Under the pieces are notes generated by a model, which was not told where the DNA came from, did not search any database, and saw nothing but the letters and a program-made list of their open reading frames with translations. 64,000 nucleotides of DNA, from positions 2,294,001-2,358,000 of the forward strand of contig OZ244571.1 of assembly GCA_965217825.1 (NCBI GenBank). Reading direction: 5' to 3'. This stretch comes from VXNE01 sp965217825. Its GTDB lineage: Bacteria; Pseudomonadota; Gammaproteobacteria; Pseudomonadales; Azotimanducaceae. The translations under genes were made by a program, and so were the position numbers. Each line of letters begins with the position of its first letter. Position 1 is the stretch's first letter. Positions 9,503-18,709 of the stretch are shown here, one piece after another.

Positions 9503-10000
9503 ATGAGCGGCGGCGATCTGACCTATGTCACCGATGAAATGCGGGCGGCTCGGGGCGAGTGGGGGGAAACGCGCACCGCGCCGCCGATCACGGAGACGGA
9601 CATCCGCCGCTGGGCGATGGCGACGTTCTATCCGGAGAAGCCCCCGCGCATCTATTGGGACGGGGAATACGCGGCGGCGACGCGCTGGGGCGGCATTGTA
9701 GCGCCGCCCGACTTCAATCCTTTCGCATGGTCGTTCAAACGGAGCCCATTCTTCGCCGAGGGCATGCGGGGACGGCGTCTGGACGGCAACCCGGTGACCG
9801 GCATGAACGGCGGTCAGACGGATACCTACGGGGTCCCGATGCGGGCGGGCGACGTGATCTCCGAGCGCAGCCGCCTCCTCGACTGGTGGGAGCGGGAAGG
9901 GCGCCTGGGACATACGCTCTTCGTGAAATCCGAGATCGAGTGGCGCAACCAGAACGACGAACTGGTCAGGACGCGCCTGTCCATCGGTATTCGCTTTTGA
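9503..10000 (+). CDS. MaoC-type dehydratase, N-terminal-domain protein
   Basis: This 165-residue hot-dog-fold protein resembles the FAS1-DH/MaoC N-terminal domain (IYWDGEYAAATRWGGIVAPPDF; GQTDTYGVPMRAGDVI). Such domains pair with a catalytic MaoC domain to hydrate enoyl-CoA or enoyl-ACP substrates. The partner gene starts 10 bases downstream, giving a two-gene hydratase of the split type. The chosen ATG follows a GGAAG motif; the frame stays open upstream but without family-like sequence. The substrate is unknown. Proximity to korAB may reflect shared oxoacid or CoA metabolism, but no operon link is proven. Confidence 0.75.
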   Translation: MSGGDLTYVTDEMRAARGEWGETRTAPPITETDIRRWAMATFYPEKPPRIYWDGEYAAATRWGGIVAPPDFNPFAWSFKRSPFFAEGMRGRRLDGNPVTGMNGGQTDTYGVPMRAGDVISERSRLLDWWEREGRLGHTLFVKSEIEWRNQNDELVRTRLSIGIRF

Positions 10001-10010
10001 GGAGGGGACG

Positions 10011-10430
10011 ATGAGCGTCCGTTTCAAGGACATCCAGGTGGGAGACAAGCTGCCCGAATGGTCACGCACGACGAGCTTTCCGGAGTGGAACCGGTACGCT
10101 GCCGTCAACCACGAGTTCGTGCCGTTCCACATGGACGACGAGGCGGGGCGCCGAGCCGGCAACGCGCAGGGAGCCTTTGGCATGGGCAATCTGCGCTACG
10201 CCTATGTCGTCAATGCGCTGCACGACTGGATCGGGGACGAGGGCATCGTGCGGGAAGTCGGATGCCAGTATCGGGCCCTCAATCAGAAAGACGATGTGTT
10301 GACCGTCGTCGGTGAAGTGACGGAGAAGGTGATCGAGGAGGGGGAGCAACGCGTGTGTCTCGACATCAATGTCGTCAACCAGGACGGCCTTCGGACATGT
10401 CCGGGTCACGCGGTGGTGGTGTTGCCCTAA
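10011..10430 (+). CDS. MaoC-type dehydratase, catalytic-domain protein
   Basis: This 139-residue protein has the MaoC/R-hydratase fold. The usual hydratase motif (Asp then His, as in D-x-N-P-x-H) appears as NHEFVPFHMD, with Glu replacing the normal Asp, so catalysis may be altered or the alignment may be shifted. It follows a strong GAGGAGGG ribosome site 10 bases after its partner gene. Its TAA stop lies inside the 4-bp target duplication CTAA of the IS1380-type element that begins at the next base. The reading frame was therefore preserved exactly, but any downstream operon genes were cut off. Confidence 0.78.
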   Translation: MSVRFKDIQVGDKLPEWSRTTSFPEWNRYAAVNHEFVPFHMDDEAGRRAGNAQGAFGMGNLRYAYVVNALHDWIGDEGIVREVGCQYRALNQKDDVLTVVGEVTEKVIEEGEQRVCLDINVVNQDGLRTCPGHAVVVLP

Positions 10431-12197
10431 CCCGGATTTCTCAAACAAGGGTGTTTAGAGATGGGAGAATGTGCTATAACCCTTTGATTGACAAATAAAA
10501 AAGAGGAACAGCATGGATTCTCCCACCGCGACAGACTGTAACGCGCCGCAGCTGCGCTGCGCAACCCCGGACGGCGTCCGCCCGCGGCGTTTCGAAGCCG
10601 ATTTCACGGGCGGCGCGCTGACCGCCGACGGCGGCGCGCTGCTCATGGGCTTGGCCAACCAGTCGGTCGGGCTGTTCCGCCGGGTGGCGGCCTGCTTCTC
10701 CGACCACCGCGACGCCGCCTATGTCGTGCACGAGGTGGAGACGCTGGTGGGTCAGCGCATCCTCGGCCTGACGCTGGGCTACGAGGATTTGAACGATCAC
10801 GACGCGCTGCGCAAGGATCCGCTGCTGGGCGCGGTGCTGGGCCGCCTGGAGAAGCGCCGCGACGACTGCGAGCCGCTGGCGGGCAAGAGCACGCTGAACC
10901 GGCTGGAGTTGGCGGCGGCGGCGCGCCTGGATCGGAAGCATCGCAAGGTGGTGGCGGACTTCGGGCGCTTCGACGCGCTGCTGGCGGAGTTGTTCGCGGA
11001 GCGCTTCCGGGCGCCGCCGAAGGAGCTGGTGCTGGACTTGGACGCCACCGACGTGCCGCTGCACGGCGGCCAGGAGGGGCGCTTCTACCATGGCTACTAC
11101 CGGGAGTACTGCTACCTGCCGCTGTTGGTGTTCTGCGGCGCCGAGCCGCTGCTGGTGCGGCTGCGCAGCGCCGCCGTCGACGCGGCCGCCGGCGTCGAGC
11201 GCGACTTGGACGCGCTGGCGGACCGGCTGCGCGCGCGCTGGCCGGACGCGCGCCTGATCCTGCGCACGGACTCGGGCTACTGCCGGGAGGAGATCCTGGC
11301 GTGGTGCGAAGGCCGGGAGGGCGTCGACTACGTGATCGGGCTGGCCAAGAACGGGCGGCTGAAGCGGATGATCGAGGGCGAATTGGCGGACGCCCGGCAG
11401 AGCGCGCGCGAGACCGGCGAGGCCGCGCGGCGCTTCGCGGACTTCCGGTACGCCACGCTCGAATCTTGGACGCGCGAGCGGCGGGTGGTCGCCAAGGCGG
11501 AGGCGCTGCCCGGCACCGGCGTTGCCGGCGCGAAGGACAATCCGCGCTTCGTCGTCACGTCGCTGCCGGCCGAGACGCATCCGGCGCGAGCGCTTTACGA
11601 GGAGTTCTACTGCGCGCGCGGCGACGCCGAGAACCGCGTCAAGGAGCACAAGCTCGACCTGTTCTCGGCGCGCTGCTCGTGCAACCTGTTCGACGCCAAC
11701 ACGCTGCGCCTGTACTTCTCCACCTTCGCGCTGATCCTGTTCAACCGCCTGCGCGACGCCCTGGCGCGAACCGCCGACAAGCTGGCGAGTGCCTATCCCG
11801 GCACGCTGCGGCTGCGGCTGCTGAAGATCGGCGCGCGCGTGCGCGTGTCCGCGCGCCGCATTCACGTCGCCATGGCCGGTGGCTGTCCCGACAAAGCCGC
11901 GTTCGCGGCGGCGTGGCGCGCGCTTGTTCCGACCTGATGCGCGGCCGACCGGCCCGATCAATGCTTGCGCCCGCGCGAACGACGTGCCCGGTCGATTGCG
12001 CGCGCCCGAACCGCCGCCGTCGGCGGACAACGCCGAAGACCGGCCGCCGGCGGCCCGTTGCCCAGCCGACCGCCCCAATCGACGGCCGCTACGCCGCGAT
12101 ATCCTCGCCGCGCCGCCAATCCGCCAATCGGTCGCCGAAACCCGGCCAGCCTCCTCCCGATATGCGACCATCGCCCCGGTTTATGAGAAATGCGGGC
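10431..12197 (+). mobile_element. Complete IS1380-family insertion sequence, 1767 bp
   Basis: Terminal inverted repeats are visible: the left end reads CCCGGATTTCTCA, the right end read inward CCCGCATTTCTCA. The element is flanked by a perfect 4-bp direct repeat CTAA at 10427-10430 and 12198-12201, the duplication size known for IS1380. It carries one transposase gene. Length, ends, duplication and an intact frame point to a recent, potentially active insertion. The 260 bases between the transposase stop and the right end hold no gene. The left CTAA contains the stop codon of the MaoC gene. Confidence 0.92.
10513..11937 (+). CDS. IS1380-family transposase
   Basis: This is a 474-residue DDE transposase. 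The N-terminal block RRFEADFTGGALTADGGALL and the first catalytic region LVLDLDATDVPLHGGQEGRF are typical of IS1380 proteins. Later come ILRTDSGYCREEILAWC (second Asp) and EEFYCARGDAENRVKEHKLDL (the Glu helix with the ENRIKE-like motif). It starts at an ATG behind AGAGGAAC, 83 bases inside the element. No frameshift or stop is seen, so it looks functional. Its codon use is even more GC-rich than neighbouring genes. Confidence 0.93.
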   Translation: MDSPTATDCNAPQLRCATPDGVRPRRFEADFTGGALTADGGALLMGLANQSVGLFRRVAACFSDHRDAAYVVHEVETLVGQRILGLTLGYEDLNDHDALRKDPLLGAVLGRLEKRRDDCEPLAGKSTLNRLELAAAARLDRKHRKVVADFGRFDALLAELFAERFRAPPKELVLDLDATDVPLHGGQEGRFYHGYYREYCYLPLLVFCGAEPLLVRLRSAAVDAAAGVERDLDALADRLRARWPDARLILRTDSGYCREEILAWCEGREGVDYVIGLAKNGRLKRMIEGELADARQSARETGEAARRFADFRYATLESWTRERRVVAKAEALPGTGVAGAKDNPRFVVTSLPAETHPARALYEEFYCARGDAENRVKEHKLDLFSARCSCNLFDANTLRLYFSTFALILFNRLRDALARTADKLASAYPGTLRLRLLKIGARVRVSARRIHVAMAGGCPDKAAFAAAWRALVPT

Positions 12198-12416
12198 TAA
12201 CGCCAAAACAACGTCGCCCTGGCGGGCACCGTCTTTGCCCCCAAGCCCTGGGCGTCGTCGCGCCGGCCTGCCCAGCGGCCGATCTGGTCGGTGGAAGGGT
12301 TCGCCCTTCTGCGGCGAACTTCCATGGAACAACACTGCCACCACCACTGGAGGACTTGCCACGTCGGAGTTCCCTGGGCGTCACGGGCGCACGGTAATCC
12401 AGTGGGCTGAAGGCTC
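11938..12416. other. Gene-free stretch: IS tail plus spacer
   Basis: Bases 11938-12197 are the right-hand non-coding part of the IS1380-type element. Bases 12202-12416 separate the element from the 3' end of the lipoprotein gene. I see no protein-like frame, hairpin terminator or repeat in this spacer. Confidence 0.6.
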
Positions 12417-13589
12417 CTAGGGGACCGAGACGCGGCCGAGCGTGTACACCCTGGCGCCCCGCTGAGCGCGACTCCTGTCGTCGCGTACGAGGGCCCGGGC
12501 GCGCTTGTAGCTCTCGCTGCTGGCTTCCTGGTTGCCGAGCCGATCATGGATCTCACCCTGCAGTTCGTAGAACCGGTGATCTCGGCGATGCAGGCGGATG
12601 GCTTGCGACACCAGTTCCAAGGACTCCGTTGGCATGCCGGCCTTGTGGGCACGTTGCGCCAAGGTGTAGTACGTGTAGGCGTCCCGCGCGCGCGAGTGCG
12701 CTACGCGTCGCTCGTAGAAGCGCGCATTTGCGTCCTGTCCGAGCGCCCCGTAGGCGTTCACCAGTCCGCGAATCGCCGCGCGGTTGTCGCGGTCGAAACC
12801 CAATGCCCGATGGTAGCCGGCAACGGCGTGGTCGAAGTAGCCGCGCTGGGCATAGAACACGCCCAGATTGGTCCAGAAGTCCGGGTTGTCTGGCGCCAGT
12901 TCGATTGCCTTTCGCAGATACACGAAGGATCCCCGTTCGTCGCCTGCCATGTCGTCGGAAAAGGCAAGGTTGCTGTAGTACAGTCCGGCGGCGAATCGGT
13001 CGCCCACCACGTGCCGGTCGTGAATGCCGTTGGCGTATTTCCTGCTGAACTCCAGCGTGACCGGGCCGCGCCCGGGAATGTCGTCCACCCTCGCGTTGAC
13101 GTGCTTGATCAACACGACCATGCCATTGACGCTGTCATAGTCGGGTGGCACGTCGACGGCCTGGTAGCTCGCCTCGAGACCCACTTCCCGGGCTAGCGCG
13201 ACTGACAGGTTCGTGTAGGACAGGCAGTTGCCACGTTTCTCGGCAAACGCTTCGCGCGCAGACAGGTTCGCATACGCGTCGTAGCCGCCCTGGAAATACC
13301 CGTCCTCGCGCATCCTCTGGAGCAATCTTCGCAAGCGGCCGGCCTTGTTGGGAATCTGCAGAAGATCCGCGACGAAAGCGCGCATGGAATCGTTGGTAGC
13401 AAGAATGTCGATGTCGGGACGCTCGGTACCCGCCACCGCCTCGCCGAAGATCGCCTCGCCGGACAGCAAGTCGGCCTCGGGGATATGGTCATCGACCAAA
13501 CCGACAGTCGTCTGACACCCCGAGAGAGCGAGAACGAGTATCCCGGCCACAGGACCGATTTGATCAAACCGCCGCACTCGATGCCTCAA
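12417..13589 (-). CDS. Lipoprotein with transglutaminase-like and TPR domains
   Basis: This 390-residue protein has a lipobox (VLALSGCQTT, Cys near residue 26), so it is probably anchored in an outer or inner membrane facing the periplasm. Residues about 95-190 look like a transglutaminase-like fold, with AEKRGNCLSYTNLSVALAREVG carrying the expected Cys and a later His (VVLIKHVNARVDD). Residues 200-370 contain TPR repeats, for example AIELAPDNPDFWTNLGVFYAQRG and AVAGYHRALGFDRDN. Similar proteins are widespread in Gammaproteobacteria without an assigned role. It ends at 12417 close to the IS spacer. The start at 13589 gives a plausible lipoprotein signal; a slightly later start is possible. 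Confidence 0.78.
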   Translation of the reverse strand: MRHRVRRFDQIGPVAGILVLALSGCQTTVGLVDDHIPEADLLSGEAIFGEAVAGTERPDIDILATNDSMRAFVADLLQIPNKAGRLRRLLQRMREDGYFQGGYDAYANLSAREAFAEKRGNCLSYTNLSVALAREVGLEASYQAVDVPPDYDSVNGMVVLIKHVNARVDDIPGRGPVTLEFSRKYANGIHDRHVVGDRFAAGLYYSNLAFSDDMAGDERGSFVYLRKAIELAPDNPDFWTNLGVFYAQRGYFDHAVAGYHRALGFDRDNRAAIRGLVNAYGALGQDANARFYERRVAHSRARDAYTYYTLAQRAHKAGMPTESLELVSQAIRLHRRDHRFYELQGEIHDRLGNQEASSESYKRARALVRDDRSRAQRGARVYTLGRVSVP

Positions 13590-13897
13590 TCCACGGTTCG
13601 CGACGAAGCGGACATGCTCATCAACGATCCCCTACATGCCGTCCTCGAAGAGGAACCGCAACCTGCTCCAGTGGCTCCACGCGCTTCGAACATACGCCCT
13701 TCGCGGTGGTGCGTCCACCCACGTCAGGGCTGCGGAAGTCGGTCCTGTTCCACCGGCTCTCGCTCGGGCCGTCTGTGGCGAAACTTCGTCGGTAACGGAG
13801 TCTATCCAAGCGCCGTCAGATGGCTCGATGCCGCCCAGTCGGAGTCGATGTACGTCCCCCGCTAGTGCCGTGTCCCGCAAGTTCACGCCCGTCGAGG
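13590..13897. other. Intergenic region without recognisable gene
   Basis: About 308 bases lie between the lipoprotein start and the amidase stop, both on the minus strand. Open frames here have no family-like composition. I see no clear promoter, repeat or terminator. A TAGTGCCGTGTCCCGC string at 13864-13879 resembles an IS end but I found no matching partner. Confidence 0.5.
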
Positions 13898-15310
13898 CTA
13901 ACCTTTGGCCGGCGGCCGACGCTGCGCCCAGGGCCGCGCGCGCTCAAAGGCCGCGGCGGCGCGCAGCACCAGGCTGTCGGACGCGCGTTTGCCGACGATC
14001 TGCAGCCCGACGGGCAGGCCGCCGTCCGTAAAACCGCAGGGCACGCTGGCTGCCGGCAAACCGCTCATGTTGAAGGGGTAGCAGAACTCGGACCAGGACA
14101 GCCAGTCCCACGGATGGTCGGGCCAGTGCGCTGGTTGCAGGCGTTCGACCGGAAACGCGGAAACGGAGACCGACGGCGTCAACAGCAGATCCCAATCGGC
14201 CATGAACCGATGCATGCGTTCGATGTAGGCGAGCTTGCGTTCGCGCATGGCGAGATAGGTTTCCGCGCTGTGTCCGCTGCCAGCGCGAATACAGGCGACC
14301 AGGCCGGGGTCCATCCTGTCCTCCCACTCGACGAGGTGTTTCGCGAGCGGCGACTCGTGGACCGCCCAGAAGAATCGGGCGAGTTCGGGCCCATCCTTGC
14401 CCCAGGTTGGCTCCACGGCCTCGACGCGGCATCCGAAGGACTCGAAATCGCGCGCGGCCCTCTCGACCAGGTCGGTCACGTCCCCCTCGACGCGGGCGTG
14501 GCCGAGGTCGGCGCTGAAGGCGACTCTCAACTCGCCCACATCCCTTTCCAACCCGTCGGAGAACGCGCTACCGGAACCGGTGAGGCTGGTGTGATCGAAC
14601 GGATGGGCGCCGGCGGTCGCATCGAGGAACAGCGCGGCGTCGGCGACGGTGCGGGAGATCGGCCCGACATGGGAAACGTGGTCGTTGTTGCGTACCGGCA
14701 CGTGGGGCACGCGTCCCCAGGTGGGTTTGAAGCCGAAGACACCGCAGAAGTGGGACGGCATGCGGATGGACCCGGCGCCGTCCGAGCCCTGGTGCAGCGG
14801 ACCGAGCCCCATCGCCGCCGCGGCGGCCGCGCCGGCCGATGACCCGCCTGCGTTGAAGCCGCGTTTCCAGGGGTTGTGGGTGATGCCGGTGCGGGGACTG
14901 CGGCTCATCCCCGTCCAGCCGAATTCCGAAGTGGTGGTCTTGCCGATGATCACGGCGCCTGCGGCCTTGAGTCGCTGAGCGACCGGAGAATCGCTGTCGG
15001 CGATGTGGCCCGCCTGGGAAAAAGAACCCCGTTCTGTCGGGAATCCCTCGAGATCGAACAGATCCTTGATGGTCACGGGAACGCCATGCAGCACGCCGGT
15101 TGCCTCCCCGCGGGTCACCGCCTTTTCCGCGTTTCCCGCCATTTCGAGGGCGAGATCCGGGGTCAGCCTGGCGAAGGCGTTGATGCCCGCATCAAGGCGA
15201 TCAATGCGATCGAGTACCGCCCGGGTGATCTCCATTGGCGAGACCTGCTTCGTGCGGACCCAATCTGCGATCTGCGTCGCGGGGGCGAAATAAAGCTCGT
15301 CGCCGCTCAC
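13898..15310 (-). CDS. Amidase (amidase-signature family)
   Basis: This is a 470-residue amidohydrolase of the amidase-signature family. The Ser-cisSer-Lys triad is visible: Lys in VPVTIKDLFDLEG, the cis-Ser in GGSSAGAAAAAA, and the nucleophile Ser in GSDGAGSIRMPSHFCG. The C-terminus FNMSGLPAASVPCGFTDGG is also typical. I take the GTG at 15310 (GTG AGC GGC GAC) as start because it overlaps the preceding aldo/keto reductase stop as GTGA, indicating coupled translation. The frame stays open upstream, but that part is the reductase gene in another frame. The substrate is unknown; members cleave amides, nitrile-derived amides or Glu-tRNA. Confidence 0.88.
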   Translation of the reverse strand: MSGDELYFAPATQIADWVRTKQVSPMEITRAVLDRIDRLDAGINAFARLTPDLALEMAGNAEKAVTRGEATGVLHGVPVTIKDLFDLEGFPTERGSFSQAGHIADSDSPVAQRLKAAGAVIIGKTTTSEFGWTGMSRSPRTGITHNPWKRGFNAGGSSAGAAAAAAMGLGPLHQGSDGAGSIRMPSHFCGVFGFKPTWGRVPHVPVRNNDHVSHVGPISRTVADAALFLDATAGAHPFDHTSLTGSGSAFSDGLERDVGELRVAFSADLGHARVEGDVTDLVERAARDFESFGCRVEAVEPTWGKDGPELARFFWAVHESPLAKHLVEWEDRMDPGLVACIRAGSGHSAETYLAMRERKLAYIERMHRFMADWDLLLTPSVSVSAFPVERLQPAHWPDHPWDWLSWSEFCYPFNMSGLPAASVPCGFTDGGLPVGLQIVGKRASDSLVLRAAAAFERARPWAQRRPPAKG

Positions 15311-16344
15311 GCGACGTAGTCTGGCGCCGTGGCTGCCGCCGCGTAGTTCTCCTTCAACACCGCATAGCTCTGGATGTCGGCATTGACAACGTCGAGGCCG
15401 TTTTCGAGCACATAGGCGTAGGAACGCTGGAAGTCCGAAAGGTGCGCGCGCAACAGCTTGTCGCTGTAGTGGCCGTCGAACGCCTTGGGATTGCCGCGTC
15501 CGAGCCATCCCCGGCCCGCGAGCAGGCGCCCGACCTTCATGCCGATCAATCCCATGCCCGCGGCGCGGGCCTTGTCGAGCTGCGGACGAATCGCCTTCAT
15601 GTCCGGGGTGCCATCGAGGATGTTGCGACTGTTCCAGTCGTACCAGCCGGCCGGCGTAACGGCGACCATCGCGAGGCTGAACCAACCGGTTTGTACTGCG
15701 GCTTCGAGAACGCTCGCGGCGTTCTCGTGCGTGCTGACGCCGTAGTGGGATACCTTTCCCGCCTGTCTGGCCGCGAGAAAGGCCGCGTACATCTCCTCTG
15801 AACGGACCATGTGCGGGTTGTTCGCGCCCATCTGGTAGTAGGCATCCACATGGTCCGTGCCGAGTTCGGACAGGCTTTCATCCATCAACGCGGTCCATGT
15901 CTTCGCGGCCCTGCGCGCGTCTGTCACGGATATCTCTTCGTCCGGATCCGCGTCTATGCCTGTCATTCCCTTTGAAATCAGGAAGATATCGTCACGGTGG
16001 CGCCCGACGAAGTCCCGCATGTTGCGCTCGGCGGCGTTGTAGTAGCGACGCGTGCCGACATCGAAGACGTTGATGCCCGCCTCGAAGGCGCGTTCGAGCA
16101 AGGCGTCCTGGGGCTGCCGGGACAGCGCGGCGCCGCAGCCGAACACGAGCCGGCTTGCGTTGTAGCCCGTGCGTCCCAGGGTCCGGTAGGTCATTTTCGG
16201 CCAGGGCACGGCGCCCGGGGCCGCGTCCTTCGCTGTTTCCATGGCCGCGTGAATGTCGCGCGTTTGCCACAGTGCCTGGCTGCCGGCGGCGAGCATCGCG
16301 AGCAGTTGCACGAATGTTCGACGGCTGGACAGGTTGGTTTTCAT
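15307..16344 (-). CDS. Tat-exported aldo/keto reductase
   Basis: This 345-residue protein begins with a twin-arginine signal (SSRRTFVQLLAMLAAG), so it probably acts in the periplasm, unusual for an NAD(P)H enzyme. The aldo/keto reductase fold follows from about residue 50: YRTLGRTGYNASRLVFGCG, INVFDVGTRRYYNAAERN (catalytic Asp and Tyr), FLISKG (Lys). The usual catalytic His of the fourth strand (QIH) is replaced by Met in VDAYYQMGANN. It may therefore be a modified redox enzyme with a tightly bound cofactor or a different role. It is translationally coupled to the downstream amidase. Confidence 0.83.
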   Translation of the reverse strand: MKTNLSSRRTFVQLLAMLAAGSQALWQTRDIHAAMETAKDAAPGAVPWPKMTYRTLGRTGYNASRLVFGCGAALSRQPQDALLERAFEAGINVFDVGTRRYYNAAERNMRDFVGRHRDDIFLISKGMTGIDADPDEEISVTDARRAAKTWTALMDESLSELGTDHVDAYYQMGANNPHMVRSEEMYAAFLAARQAGKVSHYGVSTHENAASVLEAAVQTGWFSLAMVAVTPAGWYDWNSRNILDGTPDMKAIRPQLDKARAAGMGLIGMKVGRLLAGRGWLGRGNPKAFDGHYSDKLLRAHLSDFQRSYAYVLENGLDVVNADIQSYAVLKENYAAAATAPDYVA

Positions 16345-16558
16345 GGCTTGTCTTTCCTGAGCGGTTCCGCGGCCACTTTGCCATCTCCCCGCCGCAAGTC
16401 AACTCGGAGGCGGAGTGTCCGAAGGCGGGATTCGCGCCGGATCTTGCCGCGCTCGCGACCGAAGGCTTGCCGATCGGAAAACTGTCTCTGCTTTCGGTTG
16501 ACCTTCGCGCGCGCGTGATTCAAATTGTGCATTGAAGTTCCGGACGGTGGCGCAAACG

Positions 16559-17773
16559 ATGAGCGAAACGACACGCATGCGATCGGACGTCATCGTCGTC
16601 GGCAATACTTCCGACGATCCCTTCGCCATCGACGTGGCCTTTGCCTTCGGCCAGACCGAGGACATCGCCGACCTGATCAGCATGAAGACGTTCGCCAACA
16701 CGGAGTTCTGTCCGCGCTTCATCTCCGACGAGACGGACTTCACGAACATCGGCAACAAGCTTACCGGGAAGACCGTGGTCATCGTCAGCACGTCGAATCG
16801 CGTGGTGAGCCGCCAGAACCTCGCCATGCGCAACATGCTGATAGCGCGCGCGGCGAAGGAAAACGGTGCGGCGGAAGTCATCCTGGTGGAGCCGGACCTG
16901 TACTACAGCGCACAGGATCGGGGTCCAAGGCCCGAACTTGGCTTTACCGCTTTCGAACGCGATCAGAAGGACCTGAAGAAGTTCGACGGGCAACCGTTCT
17001 CCGTGATGCTCTACGCGCAGATGCTGAAGTTGTCCGGCGTCGACCGCGTCGTGACGGTGCACAACCACTCCCATGCGGTGCGATCGGTATTCGCCAAGAT
17101 CTTCGATGGGGGCTATCACCACCTGCTGCCCCACGAGATCTACGTCGACTACCTGCTCAACTCCGACATCGTGCGGTACGGGCCGAGCGGCGAAGGGCTC
17201 GCGCTGTGCGCCCCGGACCAGGGCGCGCGGGAGTTCGTGCTCGAAATGGCATCGTCGTTGGGCTTGCCGAAGGCGAAGTGCATTCTACTTGCGAAGGAGC
17301 GTTCCGGCGAACGCGACGTGGAGATCTCGCTGTACGAAGGAAGCGAGACGAGTTTCGAGGACATCGAAGGCCACGACATCGTGCTGTTCGACGACATGGT
17401 GCGTACTGGCTCTACCTTGATCAAGACGTGCCAGTTTCTGAAGAAAGTCAATCCCGGCCGCCTGGTTTTCGCGGTCACGCACTTCTACGCCAGCGACGAG
17501 GGTCGGCAGAAGATGGCGGACAGCGCGGTCGACGAGATCCTCGCTCTCAACACGCTGCCCGCGGTGCTCAATCGGGACGAGCAAGGTCGGCTACGCAAGA
17601 AGATGGTCGTGCTGAAGATCGAAAAGTGGCTCGCGCGCAACCTGTGTGAAATTACCGGCGTTTCAGGCGAGCCGAGCGACAATTTCTACCAGATCGACAT
17701 GTCGTCGAAGAACCCCCGGTTCAGGCGCAAGATCTGGTCGAACGACCAGCTTGCAAGCCTGCGCACCGGCTGA
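16559..17773 (+). CDS. Ribose-phosphate pyrophosphokinase homologue, long form
   Basis: This 404-residue protein aligns by eye with PRPP synthetases: YYSAQDRGPRPE corresponds to the catalytic YxxQDR loop, VDRVVTVHNHSH to the conserved DRV-V-DxH segment, and VLFDDMVRTGSTL to the PRPP-binding loop (usually DDMIDTAGT). It is about 90 residues longer than the usual 315-residue enzyme, with a C-terminal extension after the PRPP loop. The extra length and the altered loop suggest a paralogue with a specialised substrate. I chose the ATG at 16559; a TTG nine codons upstream is also in frame. It is divergent from the aldo/keto reductase, with about 214 bases between. Confidence 0.72.
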   Translation: MSETTRMRSDVIVVGNTSDDPFAIDVAFAFGQTEDIADLISMKTFANTEFCPRFISDETDFTNIGNKLTGKTVVIVSTSNRVVSRQNLAMRNMLIARAAKENGAAEVILVEPDLYYSAQDRGPRPELGFTAFERDQKDLKKFDGQPFSVMLYAQMLKLSGVDRVVTVHNHSHAVRSVFAKIFDGGYHHLLPHEIYVDYLLNSDIVRYGPSGEGLALCAPDQGAREFVLEMASSLGLPKAKCILLAKERSGERDVEISLYEGSETSFEDIEGHDIVLFDDMVRTGSTLIKTCQFLKKVNPGRLVFAVTHFYASDEGRQKMADSAVDEILALNTLPAVLNRDEQGRLRKKMVVLKIEKWLARNLCEITGVSGEPSDNFYQIDMSSKNPRFRRKIWSNDQLASLRTG

Positions 17774-17797
17774 GTTTCCGCCCCGCCCGACGAACTG

Positions 17798-18709
17798 TCA
17801 GGACAACGCAGGTAGAACCGCTTCCGCGAGCAGGCGCTCGTTGTCGACCACGTAGTCCGAGCGGCAGGCCGAGTTCAGGATGATGGTGCGTGCGCCCGCG
17901 TCGATGTATTCGCGCAACCGCGCGATGCAATCATCGGGATTGCCCGCTAGCGCGTACCTGCCGACCAGCTTCGAGAAATCCTGGTTGTACTGTCGCGACA
18001 ACCGTTGGGTGGCCATGTCGACGGCGGTGTCGCGGTCTTCGTGTACGGCGAAGAAAATGTGGAGACCGGGGATGACGGCGTCTTCGCGGCCCGCTGCGCC
18101 GGCGAATCCGGCGATGGTGTAAAGGCTGTCCGCCAGGCGCTCTGGCGTGTACATGTAGGGCAGCCAACCGTTGCCGTGTCGGGCGCAGCGGCGCATGGCG
18201 GCTTCGCTACGCCCCGAGATCCAGATCGGCGGATGGGGTCGCTGCGTAGGTTTGGGCGCGAGCGTCACGCCGGAAAGCCGCGTAAAGCGTCCTTCGACAC
18301 TGACGTCGTCCTCCGTCCACAGGCGCTTCATGATCGCCAGGGCTTCATTCGTACGGGCGCCGCGCTCGCGCACCGGAACGCCGCAGGCGTCGAATTCCCT
18401 GGCGAACTCGCCGCCGACGCCGACGCCGAGGTGGAAACGCCCGTTGGACACGAGGTCGAGGGTGGCGACCAGTTTGGCCAGCAGCGGCGGCGGGTACAGC
18501 GGCACGAGGGTGATCGCGCTCATGAGCTTGATTGAGGATGTGGCCCCCGCAGCCGCGGCGAGAGCGATCAGCCCATTGTTGACCGGACCGTAGAAGAAAA
18601 CGTGCTCTCCGGTGGACACGAATTGGTAGCCGAGCCGTTCCGCCTCCCGGGCGTTCGCGGCAATGTCGTCGAGCCGTTGCAAGCCGATGCCGAATTCCAC
18701 CTGGGCCAT
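17798..18709 (-). CDS. LLM-class flavin-dependent oxidoreductase
   Basis: This 303-residue protein belongs to the luciferase-like monooxygenase class (FMN or F420 dependent). Recognisable parts are ANAREAERLGYQFVSTGEHV, LATLDLVSNGRFHLGVGVGG, LAPKPTQRPHPPIWISGRS and NPDDCIARLREYIDAGA, the last a C-terminal signature of the F420-like subgroup. It may oxidise an alkane-type, nitrogenous or xenobiotic substrate; the actual one is not visible. It is convergent with the PRPP-synthetase homologue, 24 bases apart. Confidence 0.82.
   Translation of the reverse strand: MAQVEFGIGLQRLDDIAANAREAERLGYQFVSTGEHVFFYGPVNNGLIALAAAAGATSSIKLMSAITLVPLYPPPLLAKLVATLDLVSNGRFHLGVGVGGEFAREFDACGVPVRERGARTNEALAIMKRLWTEDDVSVEGRFTRLSGVTLAPKPTQRPHPPIWISGRSEAAMRRCARHGNGWLPYMYTPERLADSLYTIAGFAGAAGREDAVIPGLHIFFAVHEDRDTAVDMATQRLSRQYNQDFSKLVGRYALAGNPDDCIARLREYIDAGARTIILNSACRSDYVVDNERLLAEAVLPALS

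Noticed and set aside
13864..13879. TAGTGCCGTGTCCCGC string resembling an IS or MITE end
   Set aside because: No matching inverted partner or second copy was found in the window.
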